From positions 1-64,000 of the forward strand of contig JAWKTX010000010.1 of NCBI GenBank assembly GCA_041398825.1: a stretch of DNA of 64,000 nt, read 5' to 3'. Under the pieces are notes generated by a model, which made no database searches, was not told the DNA's origin, and saw only the letters and a program-made list of their open reading frames with translations. This DNA is from Planctomycetaceae bacterium. GTDB lineage: Bacteria; Planctomycetota; Planctomycetia; Planctomycetales; Planctomycetaceae. Made by a program: the position numbers and the translations under genes. Below, in pieces: positions 1 to 8,267 of this stretch (position 1 is the stretch's first letter; every line of letters begins with the position of its first letter).

Positions 1-10
1 TGTTTCGGAA

Positions 11-64
11 AGCACGGCACACAGCAATCCCCGTCAAGGAAAACTGTGTGCCGTGTTTTTCTTT
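11..64 (+). terminator. Intrinsic terminator of a gene left of the window
   Basis: A 12-bp stem is formed by CACGGCACACAG (13-24) and CTGTGTGCCGTG (44-55) around a 19-nt loop. It is followed directly by TTTTTCTTT on the plus strand. The gene it would terminate lies outside the window. Confidence 0.75.
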
Positions 65-108
65 GCGCTGGCTGTGGCCTCAGGTTGACTCGTGAGGCAT
101 CAAGAAAC

Positions 109-1581
109 CTATGGCATCACGTGGACCATCATCAGGTCGTGCGATTCGCCCAGCCAGTTGGTGTGACCGACGGTGACAATCTTGCTGCCGCTCTTCAGTA
201 CGCCATTATGATGGCCCCAGTCTTTGACAAGTTGTAGCAAAGCGTCAGCCGATTGATTGACTTCGGTATTGAGGATAGGAGTGACACCCCAGTAGAGGCA
301 CATTCGACGAGCAATTGCTTCATGATCTGTCACTGCCAGAATAGGGACCCCACCGCGATGACGGGAAAGTGCGAGAGCCGTTCTTCCAGTGACAGTCGCA
401 ACAACAATGAGATCTGCTTTCAGGTATTCTGCGGCAGCAATTGCGCCTCGGGTTACCGCTTCGGTGATGGGCCGCGCTCGTCGTGCTTCTTCGCCGGCAA
501 AATCCGGAAGGTCCATGACAGGAACCAGTGGCTCGGCTTCCGAAGCAATCCTGTCCATCATTCGGACGCATTGCACCGGATGCAGGCCAATGGCCGTTTC
601 GCCGGACAACATGACAGCATCTGTGCCGTCAATCACAGCATTAGCAACGTCCGTGACTTCCGCTCGCGTAGGCAGGTCATTGGTCTGCATGCTGTCGAGC
701 ATCTGCGTCGCGGTGATTACCGGAATTCGAAAGTGATTGCATCTGCGGATAATATGTTTCTGCAACACGGGGACCCGACTAATTTCCGCTTCCACCCCCA
801 GATCGCCTCGGGCGACCATCACGGCGTCAGTGGCGTGTAGAATATTATCCAGGTCATCGATTGCCTCTGTCTTTTCAATCTTTGCGACAATCAGCGGTGT
901 GACAGTTGGTTTGTGTGCCGCAATCAGCTGATGGAGAAGTTTGATGTCTTCTGACTGCCGCACGAAGCTCAAGCCAATGAAATCCAGGTGATGCTGTAAC
1001 GCCCATTCCAGGTCAGCTCGATCTTTTTCAGTCACACTGGGAGTGCTGAGTGCGACGCCCGGCAGATTCACGCCCTGCCGACTTCTGATTTTTCCGCTTT
1101 GTGTAACGATGCACCGGATGTGGCCTGCGTCTGCAGACTTTTCAATGACCACCATCGCCACTGTGCCATCTGCAAGCAGAATTCGGTCACCAGGGGCGAC
1201 GTCATCGATGAGCGGTTCGTATGTGCATGTCAGCTGGTCTGGTTCTGACGAAATGTCGCCACGCACAAACGAAAAGGTCGCACCTTCTTGGCAGTGAACT
1301 TCGCCCCCGGGAATTTCTCCAAGCCGGATTTTGGGGCCTGAAAGATCACCAAGGATCCCGATCGGACACGACAGTTCAAGCGAGACCTGTCTGATCTTCC
1401 TGACCAGTTCACTTAACCATTCGTATTGGCCATGAGCGAAGTTCAGTCGAAAGATATCAACACCTGACGCTACCAGTTGACGCAGGATATCGACCGATTC
1501 ACAGGCGGGGCCGACCGTGGCGATGATGCGAGTCTTCACAATCTTCTGGCGGCTCACTGAATGACTTCCCTGAACCGACAT
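109..1581 (-). CDS. pyk: Pyruvate kinase
   Basis: Converts phosphoenolpyruvate and ADP to pyruvate and ATP, the last step of glycolysis, in the cytoplasm. The 490-aa length fits the family. The N-terminal barrel opens with TRIIATVGPACES and the FRLNFAHG substrate loop. The IVAKIEK motif carries the catalytic lysine, and MVARGDLGVE plus ITATQMLDSM match the active-site signature. An allosteric C-terminal domain follows (ITEAVTRGAIAAAEY). The usual NFSHG is NFAHG here, a minor change. The start gives a short basic leader before the conserved TRIIATVGP. A small same-strand gene lies 45 bp upstream and may be cotranscribed. Confidence 0.96.
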   Translation of the reverse strand: MSVQGSHSVSRQKIVKTRIIATVGPACESVDILRQLVASGVDIFRLNFAHGQYEWLSELVRKIRQVSLELSCPIGILGDLSGPKIRLGEIPGGEVHCQEGATFSFVRGDISSEPDQLTCTYEPLIDDVAPGDRILLADGTVAMVVIEKSADAGHIRCIVTQSGKIRSRQGVNLPGVALSTPSVTEKDRADLEWALQHHLDFIGLSFVRQSEDIKLLHQLIAAHKPTVTPLIVAKIEKTEAIDDLDNILHATDAVMVARGDLGVEAEISRVPVLQKHIIRRCNHFRIPVITATQMLDSMQTNDLPTRAEVTDVANAVIDGTDAVMLSGETAIGLHPVQCVRMMDRIASEAEPLVPVMDLPDFAGEEARRARPITEAVTRGAIAAAEYLKADLIVVATVTGRTALALSRHRGGVPILAVTDHEAIARRMCLYWGVTPILNTEVNQSADALLQLVKDWGHHNGVLKSGSKIVTVGHTNWLGESHDLMMVHVMP

Positions 1582-1626
1582 AATAGACTCTCCTGAGAAT
1601 CGCCGCGTGGGTTGCCATCCATGCGG

Positions 1627-1935
1627 CTAAAGGTGAATTGGGATAAATCGCTCAAATTCCCCTGGACCGGCCTTTGCTGTGGGCTCAAGCCATGGGATTG
1701 CCTGTTCACTCTTGATCCAGCTATCAATAGCAGAGCGAAACTGTCGCGTGATGGAAAACAGCACGTCGCGTTCGACGGTGCCTTCCGCTTCTATATTCGG
1801 CAGGTTAGCCACTCGACCGTGAAGGCGTCCGCCGGGATCACGTCTCAGGATGACTATGCAGTTGAACACCGGTACGGATGAAGAGCCTCCGCAGGAAGAT
1901 TCCGGAAGAATTGGTTGTTGTTCGCTTGCGGACAT
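1627..1935 (-). CDS. Small conserved-looking hypothetical protein
   Basis: About 103 aa from the internal ATG at 1935. An in-frame start at 2001 would add 22 residues. It has no signal peptide, membrane helix or recognised motif. The middle (residues 25-85) looks folded, with a strand-rich segment FNCIVILRRDPGGRLHGRVA and then a helix around RDVLFSITRQFRSAI. The plan is loosely reminiscent of HicB-like small domains, but I cannot assign it. It sits 45 bp upstream of pyk on the same strand. Confidence 0.6.
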   Translation of the reverse strand: MSASEQQPILPESSCGGSSSVPVFNCIVILRRDPGGRLHGRVANLPNIEAEGTVERDVLFSITRQFRSAIDSWIKSEQAIPWLEPTAKAGPGEFERFIPIHL

Positions 1936-2181
1936 CGTTTCATTCAGATGTGAACTACGGGGAATCACGAAGACTGCGGGGTGAGACAATCGATGACTCA
2001 CGCGGAAGTCTAGTCAGTTCATTGGTGAGGCGTCCAGACGTTCGGACCGTCGCTTCAGGATGATTTCCGGTTCGTCGATCCTGTCGCGGATTCCAGGAAC
2101 GAACATGATGGAGACCTCTCGTACGTTAACACCTGGAATGCACAACGGGTAAAATACCCGCAGGTCTGTTTCCGTTAACAA

Positions 2182-2910
2182 ATGAAGAGTGCCATGCCAG
2201 TCGACAAGTCCAGCGCGCGAATTCGCCAGATGTTCAGCGAAATTGCAGGTCGCTATGACTTCATGAATCATTTCCTGTCCGGTGGCACCGACATCTACTG
2301 GCGCTGGCGAACTGTGCGTTTGGCTGGTCCGTTTAACCAGAGTCCGTTACTGGATGTTTGTACGGGAACGGGAGATCTGGCATTTGCATTCCGGAAGAAA
2401 ATCGACGGCGGAGCACCAGTGCTCGGTACGGATTTCACACACGGAATGCTTCAACTGGCTGAGAAAAAACGGCAGCAACGGAACGTCGTCTTCATGGAAG
2501 CCGATACACTGGCGCTGCCTTTCTCAGACGACACGTTTCAGGCCGTGTCTGTTGCCTTTGGACTTCGGAACGTCTCCAGCACGATCGGTGGACTCAAGGA
2601 GATGACTCGCGTTTGCGAACCCGGTGGAAAGGTGCTTGTGCTCGAGTTCTCGCTGCCGAACAACAAGCTGCTGAGTCGCATCTACCAGTGGTACTTCAGA
2701 AACATACTTCCGCGACTCGGTCAATTGCTCGTGCGGAATCGTCAGGCGGCTTACGAATATCTGCCGCAATCTGTATCTGAGTTTCCATCAGGGTCTCAGT
2801 TAACCGACTTGATGGAAGAGGCTGGTCTCGAACGGGCTAGTTTCGTGCCGCTCACGGGCGGTATTGCGACGGTGTATGTCGGCTACAAACCGGAAAAACC
2901 GGAACAGTAA
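2182..2910 (+). CDS. ubiE: Demethylmenaquinone methyltransferase (UbiE/MenG)
   Basis: SAM-dependent C-methyltransferase that makes menaquinone from demethylmenaquinone. The 242-aa length is typical. The N-terminus has the family block FSEIAGRYDFMNHFLSGG. SAM motif I is LLDVCTGTGDL, followed by GTDFTHGMLQLA (acidic loop) and AFGLRNVSS, the UbiE hallmark. VLVLEFSLPNN and LTGGIATVYVGYKP complete the profile. The ATG at 2182 is used; MPVDKSS at 2194 is an alternative start. The gene is monocistronic and divergent from the pyk pair, with about 245 bp between the two starts. Confidence 0.95.
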   Translation: MKSAMPVDKSSARIRQMFSEIAGRYDFMNHFLSGGTDIYWRWRTVRLAGPFNQSPLLDVCTGTGDLAFAFRKKIDGGAPVLGTDFTHGMLQLAEKKRQQRNVVFMEADTLALPFSDDTFQAVSVAFGLRNVSSTIGGLKEMTRVCEPGGKVLVLEFSLPNNKLLSRIYQWYFRNILPRLGQLLVRNRQAAYEYLPQSVSEFPSGSQLTDLMEEAGLERASFVPLTGGIATVYVGYKPEKPEQ

Positions 2911-3032
2911 ATCTATACCATACCGGCAAATTCAAAACTTTGTCTTTGACATCTCTGCAATTGACTCTGGTCGGCCCGGTTTTCATCCTCAGAAGCGTTG
3001 AACGTTTCTTACTCTCAATGAGGATTTACGCC

Positions 3033-3491
3033 ATGCCTGACTTTTCCCCTCGACGATTCCTGACGGCCATTGCCATCGTCACTTTCAGCGTGCCAGCATT
3101 CGCTGAAGAGATTCCGGTTACAGAAAACTGGTCGATTGATATTTCACCGGCCGTCAACCAGATGCCAGTCCCCATGATGACTCCCGTTGCACCAGCGTCC
3201 GTCAATCCGGGCGAAGTTGTGTCCGGAAGTCCCATTGTTGATCCTGCCGATTACAAACGAATCTTCAGGTCAATCCCATTCAATCGTGCGGAATACAATG
3301 CCAACCCTTCGTATCGACACGATGCGACCATGGAGATTCTCACTGGCATTGGCCGTCATCAAACGATCGTCAAACACACCAATTACCGACCTCCGCGTCC
3401 GGCGCCTCCAGTCGCTACTGCCCCTTACCGCTACAATCAGGCTGGCAGCGGACTGAATTACTTCTTCTACTGGAATCCACGCCGATACTGA
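3033..3491 (+). CDS. Exported hypothetical protein
   Basis: About 152 aa starting at MPDFSPRR, chosen because AGGA lies 9 nt upstream and it gives a clean Sec signal peptide (basic RR, hydrophobic core FLTAIAIVTFSV, cleavage after AFA). The mature part is Pro-rich, with MPVPMMTPVAPASVNPGE, and ends in an aromatic/basic tail YFFYWNPRRY. I do not recognise a family; such short secreted proteins are frequent in planctomycetes. A hairpin terminator follows about 70 bp downstream. Confidence 0.7.
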   Translation: MPDFSPRRFLTAIAIVTFSVPAFAEEIPVTENWSIDISPAVNQMPVPMMTPVAPASVNPGEVVSGSPIVDPADYKRIFRSIPFNRAEYNANPSYRHDATMEILTGIGRHQTIVKHTNYRPPRPAPPVATAPYRYNQAGSGLNYFFYWNPRRY

Positions 3492-3560
3492 TGTTCGGCA
3501 TTCTGTTGGTTTCGTAAGCAGCAATCGCATATGCTGCCGAAAGTCAGACACGACCGTAAT

Positions 3561-3581
3561 GAGCCCTTCTCGAAAGGGCTC
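3561..3581 (+). terminator. Hairpin terminator after the exported protein gene
   Basis: GAGCCCTT (3561-3568) pairs perfectly with AAGGGCTC (3574-3581) across a 5-nt loop and is followed by a T-rich stretch. It lies just upstream of the hemB start at 3634, so it separates the two genes. Confidence 0.65.
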
Positions 3582-3633
3582 GTTGTCGTTTGTTACTTTC
3601 AGTTTGAAACCAGTGAAGGTTGGAGAGTTGGCA

Positions 3634-4641
3634 ATGGCCGACGGCACTCAGGGTGGACAGTTTCCGGGTATTCGTATGCGAAGGAATCGCAGAACCGAAT
3701 GGTCTCGGCGGTTGGTCCGGGAAACCTCTTTACAGGTCAGCGATTTGATCTGGCCAACATTTATTATCGAAGGAGATAATCGATCGGAGCCAGTGGCGTC
3801 GATGCCCGGTGTGGAGCGTTACACGATCGATCGGTTCGTTGAGCAGGTTGCACGTGCGGCAGATCTCGGCATCCCTGCAATTGCCATCTTTCCGGTGACT
3901 CCTGCCGGGAGAAAATCGTTTGATGGCGATGAGGCGACCAACCCTCAAAACCTGATTTGCTCTGCGATGAGAGCCGTTCGAAATGCGGGCATTGAAATTG
4001 GACTGATTGCTGACGTGGCTCTCGACCCCTACACCACGCATGGTCAGGACGGGCTTGTTCGCAATGACTACGTCGTCAATGATGAAACACTCGAGGTTCT
4101 TTGCCGGCAATCGGTCGTTCAGGCTCAGGCAGGCTGCGACATCATTGCACCCTCCGACATGATGGATGGTCGCGTTGCTGCAATCCGTTCCGCTCTTGAT
4201 GAAGCAGGATTCTTCCACGTCCAGATCATGTCGTATTCCGCGAAATATGCATCCGCATTCTACGGGCCATTTCGAGACGCCGTCGGTTCTGCGAAGAATC
4301 TTGGAACCGGCGACAAGCGAACCTACCAGATGGATCCGGCGAATACCGACGAAGCGATGCGAGAGGTCGCGCTGGATATCGGCGAAGGTGCAGACATGGT
4401 GATGGTAAAACCCGGAATGCCCTATCTGGATATTGTGCAGCGTGTAAAGTCTACATTCGGGATACCGACATTTGCTTATCAGGTCAGTGGCGAGTACTCG
4501 ATGATTGCTGGCGCTGCCGCCAACGGCTGGCTGAATCGCGAGTCGGCCATGTTGGAAAGCCTGCAGTGTTTCAAGCGAGCCGGGGCTGATGGCGTCCTGA
4601 CCTACTTTGCTCTGGATGTTGCAGAGTTGATTGGGCGATAA
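3634..4641 (+). CDS. hemB: Porphobilinogen synthase (delta-aminolevulinate dehydratase)
   Basis: Condenses two 5-aminolevulinate molecules to porphobilinogen in haem biosynthesis. About 335 aa from MADGTQGGQ, chosen because GGAGAG lies 7-8 nt upstream; an upstream in-frame start would overlap the terminator. Diagnostic segments are DLIWPTFIIEG, SMPGVERYTID, ADVALDPYTTHGQDG, CDIIAPSDMMDGR, SYSAKYASAFYGPFRDA (first Schiff-base lysine region), VMVKPGMPYLDI (second lysine) and AYQVSGEYSMI. The metal-binding segment has D and T instead of the classical cysteine cluster, which points to a non-zinc (Mg-type) enzyme; that is my inference. Confidence 0.96.
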   Translation: MADGTQGGQFPGIRMRRNRRTEWSRRLVRETSLQVSDLIWPTFIIEGDNRSEPVASMPGVERYTIDRFVEQVARAADLGIPAIAIFPVTPAGRKSFDGDEATNPQNLICSAMRAVRNAGIEIGLIADVALDPYTTHGQDGLVRNDYVVNDETLEVLCRQSVVQAQAGCDIIAPSDMMDGRVAAIRSALDEAGFFHVQIMSYSAKYASAFYGPFRDAVGSAKNLGTGDKRTYQMDPANTDEAMREVALDIGEGADMVMVKPGMPYLDIVQRVKSTFGIPTFAYQVSGEYSMIAGAAANGWLNRESAMLESLQCFKRAGADGVLTYFALDVAELIGR

Positions 4642-4732
4642 GCAACCAACTGCGGCCGGACAGGACTATGACAGCTGCAGTCAGGATCACCTTGCGGAGC
4701 AAACTGCCGTTCCTGATGAAACACGACTTCTG

Positions 4733-6706
4733 TTAATGCGACGCCAGTACTTCTGACTTTGCGGCAAAATCTGTGGCACGCACGACGTCGACAGTTTCAA
4801 TACAAGCGGTGACGTTGTGTGTCGCAAGGATCTCGTTTTGAAGCCAGACAAGAATTGCATCTGCCACACGATGCGTCGCAACGACCTCTATTCGTACACA
4901 CGCAGACTTCGTGTCATGACCGCGTTCGAGATCATGTCGCCCCGCGCCCTGACACGGGATTGTGTTGTAACCCGATGCGCCACAATTGACGATCCCGGCT
5001 TCCAGGGTGTCTTCCAGAGATGCATCAGCGACAATGGTCAGACGGCGCACGGATGCAAGCCCGCGACGCCGTGTCGCCAGGAAATTGGATGAAACGGGCT
5101 GCAGAGTATCCAGTCCCCGAATTTCAAACTTCAGGCCTTCCTGTTCAAAGTCATCTCGTACTTCTTCCAGTTTCTCCATCACGCTGTGATCAACCAGTGT
5201 TGTATTCGAAATGTCTACGATCAGATTTCGTTTTTGTACCAGCCCAATGTCTTCAATCTGACGTTTGAACGGTATCCAGTTACTGAAGACCGCAGATTCG
5301 CTGGCTACGATCATGCTGGTCGTTTCATCGACTTCCTGAACTTCAATAAATGGCTTGAAAAGTGATTTCAGGGGTACGCCATTCACCACGTGCAGAATCA
5401 TCTTGAGAATGATGCCGGCGGCCACGCCAATCAACAGGTCGGTGGCCAGGACGACAATCATTGTTGTCACAAAAATTGCCAGCTGCTCTTTTCCAATGCG
5501 ATAGACGTGTATGAATTCGGTTGGGTGTGCGAGCCGAGAACCTGTGTAGACCAGCATAGCCGCCAGTGCTGCCATCGGAATTCGGTGCAGGTATGCCGGA
5601 AACAGCGCAACGCACACCAGCAGGAACATGCCGTGCCACATATCCGCAAAACGTGTCTTCGCTCCGTTATCGATATTGGCCTTACTGCGGACGATTTCTG
5701 AGATCATCGGGAGCCCACCGACAAAGGCAGCACCCAGGTTGGCGACCCCGACCGCAATGATGTCCCGATCCATATTGGACTTGCGTTTATACGGGTCAAG
5801 AAGATCGACCGCCTTCGCGCTGAGCAGCGATTCGAGGGATCCGATAATGAAGAACATCAGGACCCACTTCCACGCCACTGGTCTTGTTAATGCTGTGAAA
5901 TCGGGTGTCGTAATACTCTTGAATACCTGGTCCGGCATTTTGACCAGGTATTGTTCGCTGAGATCATAGGAATTGCCCATAAACGTATACGAATGTTCGT
6001 GCAGAAGATCAAAGGCGATTCCCATCGGGATTGTGACGAGAAGTACCACCACCGGTGCGGGAATTGGTTTGAGAAACTTCACGTTTTTTCGGACGGACGG
6101 CCAGAGAAACATAATCGCGAGCCCCACGAGCCCGATCATTGCAATTGCCGGATTGGCTTCCTGAATATACTGACCAAAATGGGCCAGCATCTTGAACGGA
6201 GATCCGGAAGCGGATACGCCCAGTGCGACGGGGAACTGCTTGATCATGATGATGGCACCAATGGCCGCCAGCATCCCGTGAACCGCAGCCGTTGGGAAAA
6301 ACTCGCCCAGGATACCTGCACGAAACACCCCAAACAGAATCTGTAACACGGCGGCTGCTACTCCCACAGCCAATGCTGATCGATAAGCGGTGGCATCAAT
6401 TTCACTCCAGCCTTCCGCCATACCGTTGCCACCGAAAGCCTCGACGCAGCCGAGTATGATGACAATCAGCCCTGCAGCCGGGCCCTTGATTGTCAGTTCG
6501 CTGTTACTGATAAATGTCGTAACGATGGCCCCGACAATCGCTGTGAAGATGCCAGCAACCGGAGGAAACCCCGAGGCAATGGAAATTCCAAGGCATAGAG
6601 GAAGTGCGATCAGAAACACCAGAAAGCCCGACACTATGTCGTTCTTGATGTAGGTCACAAATCCTTCTGCGTTTCCGCGCGGGACCGGAGTTGATGAGTT
6701 TGGCAT
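4733..6706 (-). CDS. SulP anion permease with STAS and C-terminal PII-like domain
   Basis: Inner-membrane SLC26/SulP transporter, 657 aa. Residues 1-440 are the transport domain: FVTYIKNDIVSGFLVFLIAL, GLIVIILG and about 10-12 hydrophobic helices. Residues 450-550 form a STAS domain (NLIVDISNTTLVDHSVMEKL). Residues 552-650 (4,757-5,053) are a third domain: a strand RRLTIVADASLEDTLEA, then GASGYNTIPCQGAGRHD, RIEVVAT and CIETVDVVR. That pattern matches the ferredoxin-like PII/SbtB fold with its Gly/Arg-rich T-loop. SbtB and CPII are known bicarbonate-linked regulators, normally encoded as separate proteins. The gene is the last of a minus-strand set with two NuoL/M-like subunits, so bicarbonate is a likely substrate (inference); sulfate is the alternative. 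Confidence 0.88.
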   Translation of the reverse strand: MPNSSTPVPRGNAEGFVTYIKNDIVSGFLVFLIALPLCLGISIASGFPPVAGIFTAIVGAIVTTFISNSELTIKGPAAGLIVIILGCVEAFGGNGMAEGWSEIDATAYRSALAVGVAAAVLQILFGVFRAGILGEFFPTAAVHGMLAAIGAIIMIKQFPVALGVSASGSPFKMLAHFGQYIQEANPAIAMIGLVGLAIMFLWPSVRKNVKFLKPIPAPVVVLLVTIPMGIAFDLLHEHSYTFMGNSYDLSEQYLVKMPDQVFKSITTPDFTALTRPVAWKWVLMFFIIGSLESLLSAKAVDLLDPYKRKSNMDRDIIAVGVANLGAAFVGGLPMISEIVRSKANIDNGAKTRFADMWHGMFLLVCVALFPAYLHRIPMAALAAMLVYTGSRLAHPTEFIHVYRIGKEQLAIFVTTMIVVLATDLLIGVAAGIILKMILHVVNGVPLKSLFKPFIEVQEVDETTSMIVASESAVFSNWIPFKRQIEDIGLVQKRNLIVDISNTTLVDHSVMEKLEEVRDDFEQEGLKFEIRGLDTLQPVSSNFLATRRRGLASVRRLTIVADASLEDTLEAGIVNCGASGYNTIPCQGAGRHDLERGHDTKSACVRIEVVATHRVADAILVWLQNEILATHNVTACIETVDVVRATDFAAKSEVLASH

Positions 6707-6786
6707 TTGGGAGATAGCTCTTCGGCTGGGTGAATGACAGAAAAATCGCGAAATTGCGATGCTGCTGTGAATCCGTAAAGGAATGG

Positions 6787-8265
6787 TTATTCGTGGCTGT
6801 GAGAATCTGCTGCGGGCTCATGAACGCTATGCAGGTCGTCGTGATAAATCCTGGCTTCCGAATCCGGGTCGCGATGCAGGAGGAGTTCGACCGCGGCATG
6901 ATATCGCGAAGCGACGCCAGGCTGCGGAAACAGCCCGCCACCCAGCACCAGAATGGTGAGAAGCAAAACTGCAATACGTTCGGCCGGCCGAACACGAAGA
7001 GATACTGACACGGTGTAGCGAGTGCCTGTAAAGATCTTAAAATAGGCCTTCATCACTGCGATGCTGTTAATCGCTGCTGCAACAACGACTGCTGTCCCTA
7101 TCAAAGGGTAAACCTTGACGGCGCCTTCGATCAGCAGTTCCGTACCAATGAATCCAATCGTGCCCGGAAAGCCAATCGCGGCGAGTCCCGTCACCAGAAA
7201 CAAGGCCGCCAGAGTCGGCATGTGTTCATAGAGTCCTCGAAACTGCGTCAGTGTGAATCGACCAATTCGCGCTTCAACACAGCGCACCGTCAGACCAAAG
7301 CCGCCCATGGCCAGTCCCGCGGAAATCCAGACGCATAAGGCACCTGTCAGGCCAATTGGAGTCAACAATTCAAGACCAACAAGCACAAGCGACGAGTGGC
7401 TGAGGAATAAGTAGCAGAAGAATCGCCGGGCATCTGTCTGTACGATGGCCATTCCTGCTGCATACACCGAAGTTACCAGAGAGATAATTGCAATACTCTG
7501 TAATGCCCAAAGTGGGGCCACGGGAAGCACAATACGCATAACGATATATGCACCGGTCATCGGCGTCACAAATAACAGAGCTGTTCCCATGGTGGCTTTT
7601 TCGAAGAGATCCGTCATCCAGCAATGGACCGGGACGACTCCGCTCCGCATAAGTGCAGCGGCTGTCAACATGCCGCCCGCAATATATGTGGCTGTTGTCT
7701 GGGCTTGTTCCGGATGTCCAATTGCATTGGACGGCAGGAGCAGCCAACCTGGCAACAGAAGCGCCAGAAAGACACCCATGTGAATAGAGAAAACGCGGGT
7801 GCAATAACCTCGGGCTCGAATCTCCAGCCATGGAGGAATGATCGTCAAAGCGCTGAGCAGAATGATGGCTGCAGGTTCGCGGCTGCTGAGCATGATCAGC
7901 ACCATAGCTTCAGACAACAGCGTTGCTGAGAACGAAAATCGATTGACTTTGGTTCGCAATGTCGAAAGTACGGTGACGAGATAGAGCACGGCCGTCAACG
8001 GGAGCAATGGTGCGTTGAGTTCGTCAACGACAAACACATCCGGCCCGAGAATGCCGTGGAGAAGATTCCAGTGATCGTGTGCCTCAAATGTCTGGAGGAA
8101 CCAGAAGTCGATCCATTCTCCGGCGGTAAAGAAAAGCGTGATCGAGCAGCAGATGACGGCTAATCGATAGCAACTATCGTTATTCTTTACGAAGTGAAGG
8201 CAAATTGCCCCGATCAGCGGAACAAGGACGGATAACTCAAGCCACGGCAAATGAAGTTCCTGCAT
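6787..8265 (-). CDS. NuoM/MrpD-like proton-conducting membrane subunit
   Basis: A 492-aa polytopic protein of the proton_antipo_M family (complex I NuoL/M/N, Mrp antiporters). Family segments include AALMRSGVVPVHCWMTDLFEKA (helix 7 region with the conserved Pro/His), SLVTSVYAAGMAIVQTDARRFFCYLFLSHSSLV and GLAAIGFPGTIGFIGTELLI. The first acidic stretch is less canonical than in NuoM, so it may not belong to a complete complex I. It starts 2 nt after the stop of the upstream NuoL-like gene, with an AGGAGG ribosome site inside that gene's last codons, so the two are surely co-translated. The C-terminus is His/Asp/Glu-rich. No other nuo genes are in the window. Confidence 0.88.
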   Translation of the reverse strand: MQELHLPWLELSVLVPLIGAICLHFVKNNDSCYRLAVICCSITLFFTAGEWIDFWFLQTFEAHDHWNLLHGILGPDVFVVDELNAPLLPLTAVLYLVTVLSTLRTKVNRFSFSATLLSEAMVLIMLSSREPAAIILLSALTIIPPWLEIRARGYCTRVFSIHMGVFLALLLPGWLLLPSNAIGHPEQAQTTATYIAGGMLTAAALMRSGVVPVHCWMTDLFEKATMGTALLFVTPMTGAYIVMRIVLPVAPLWALQSIAIISLVTSVYAAGMAIVQTDARRFFCYLFLSHSSLVLVGLELLTPIGLTGALCVWISAGLAMGGFGLTVRCVEARIGRFTLTQFRGLYEHMPTLAALFLVTGLAAIGFPGTIGFIGTELLIEGAVKVYPLIGTAVVVAAAINSIAVMKAYFKIFTGTRYTVSVSLRVRPAERIAVLLLTILVLGGGLFPQPGVASRYHAAVELLLHRDPDSEARIYHDDLHSVHEPAADSHSHE

Positions 8266-8267
8266 CG

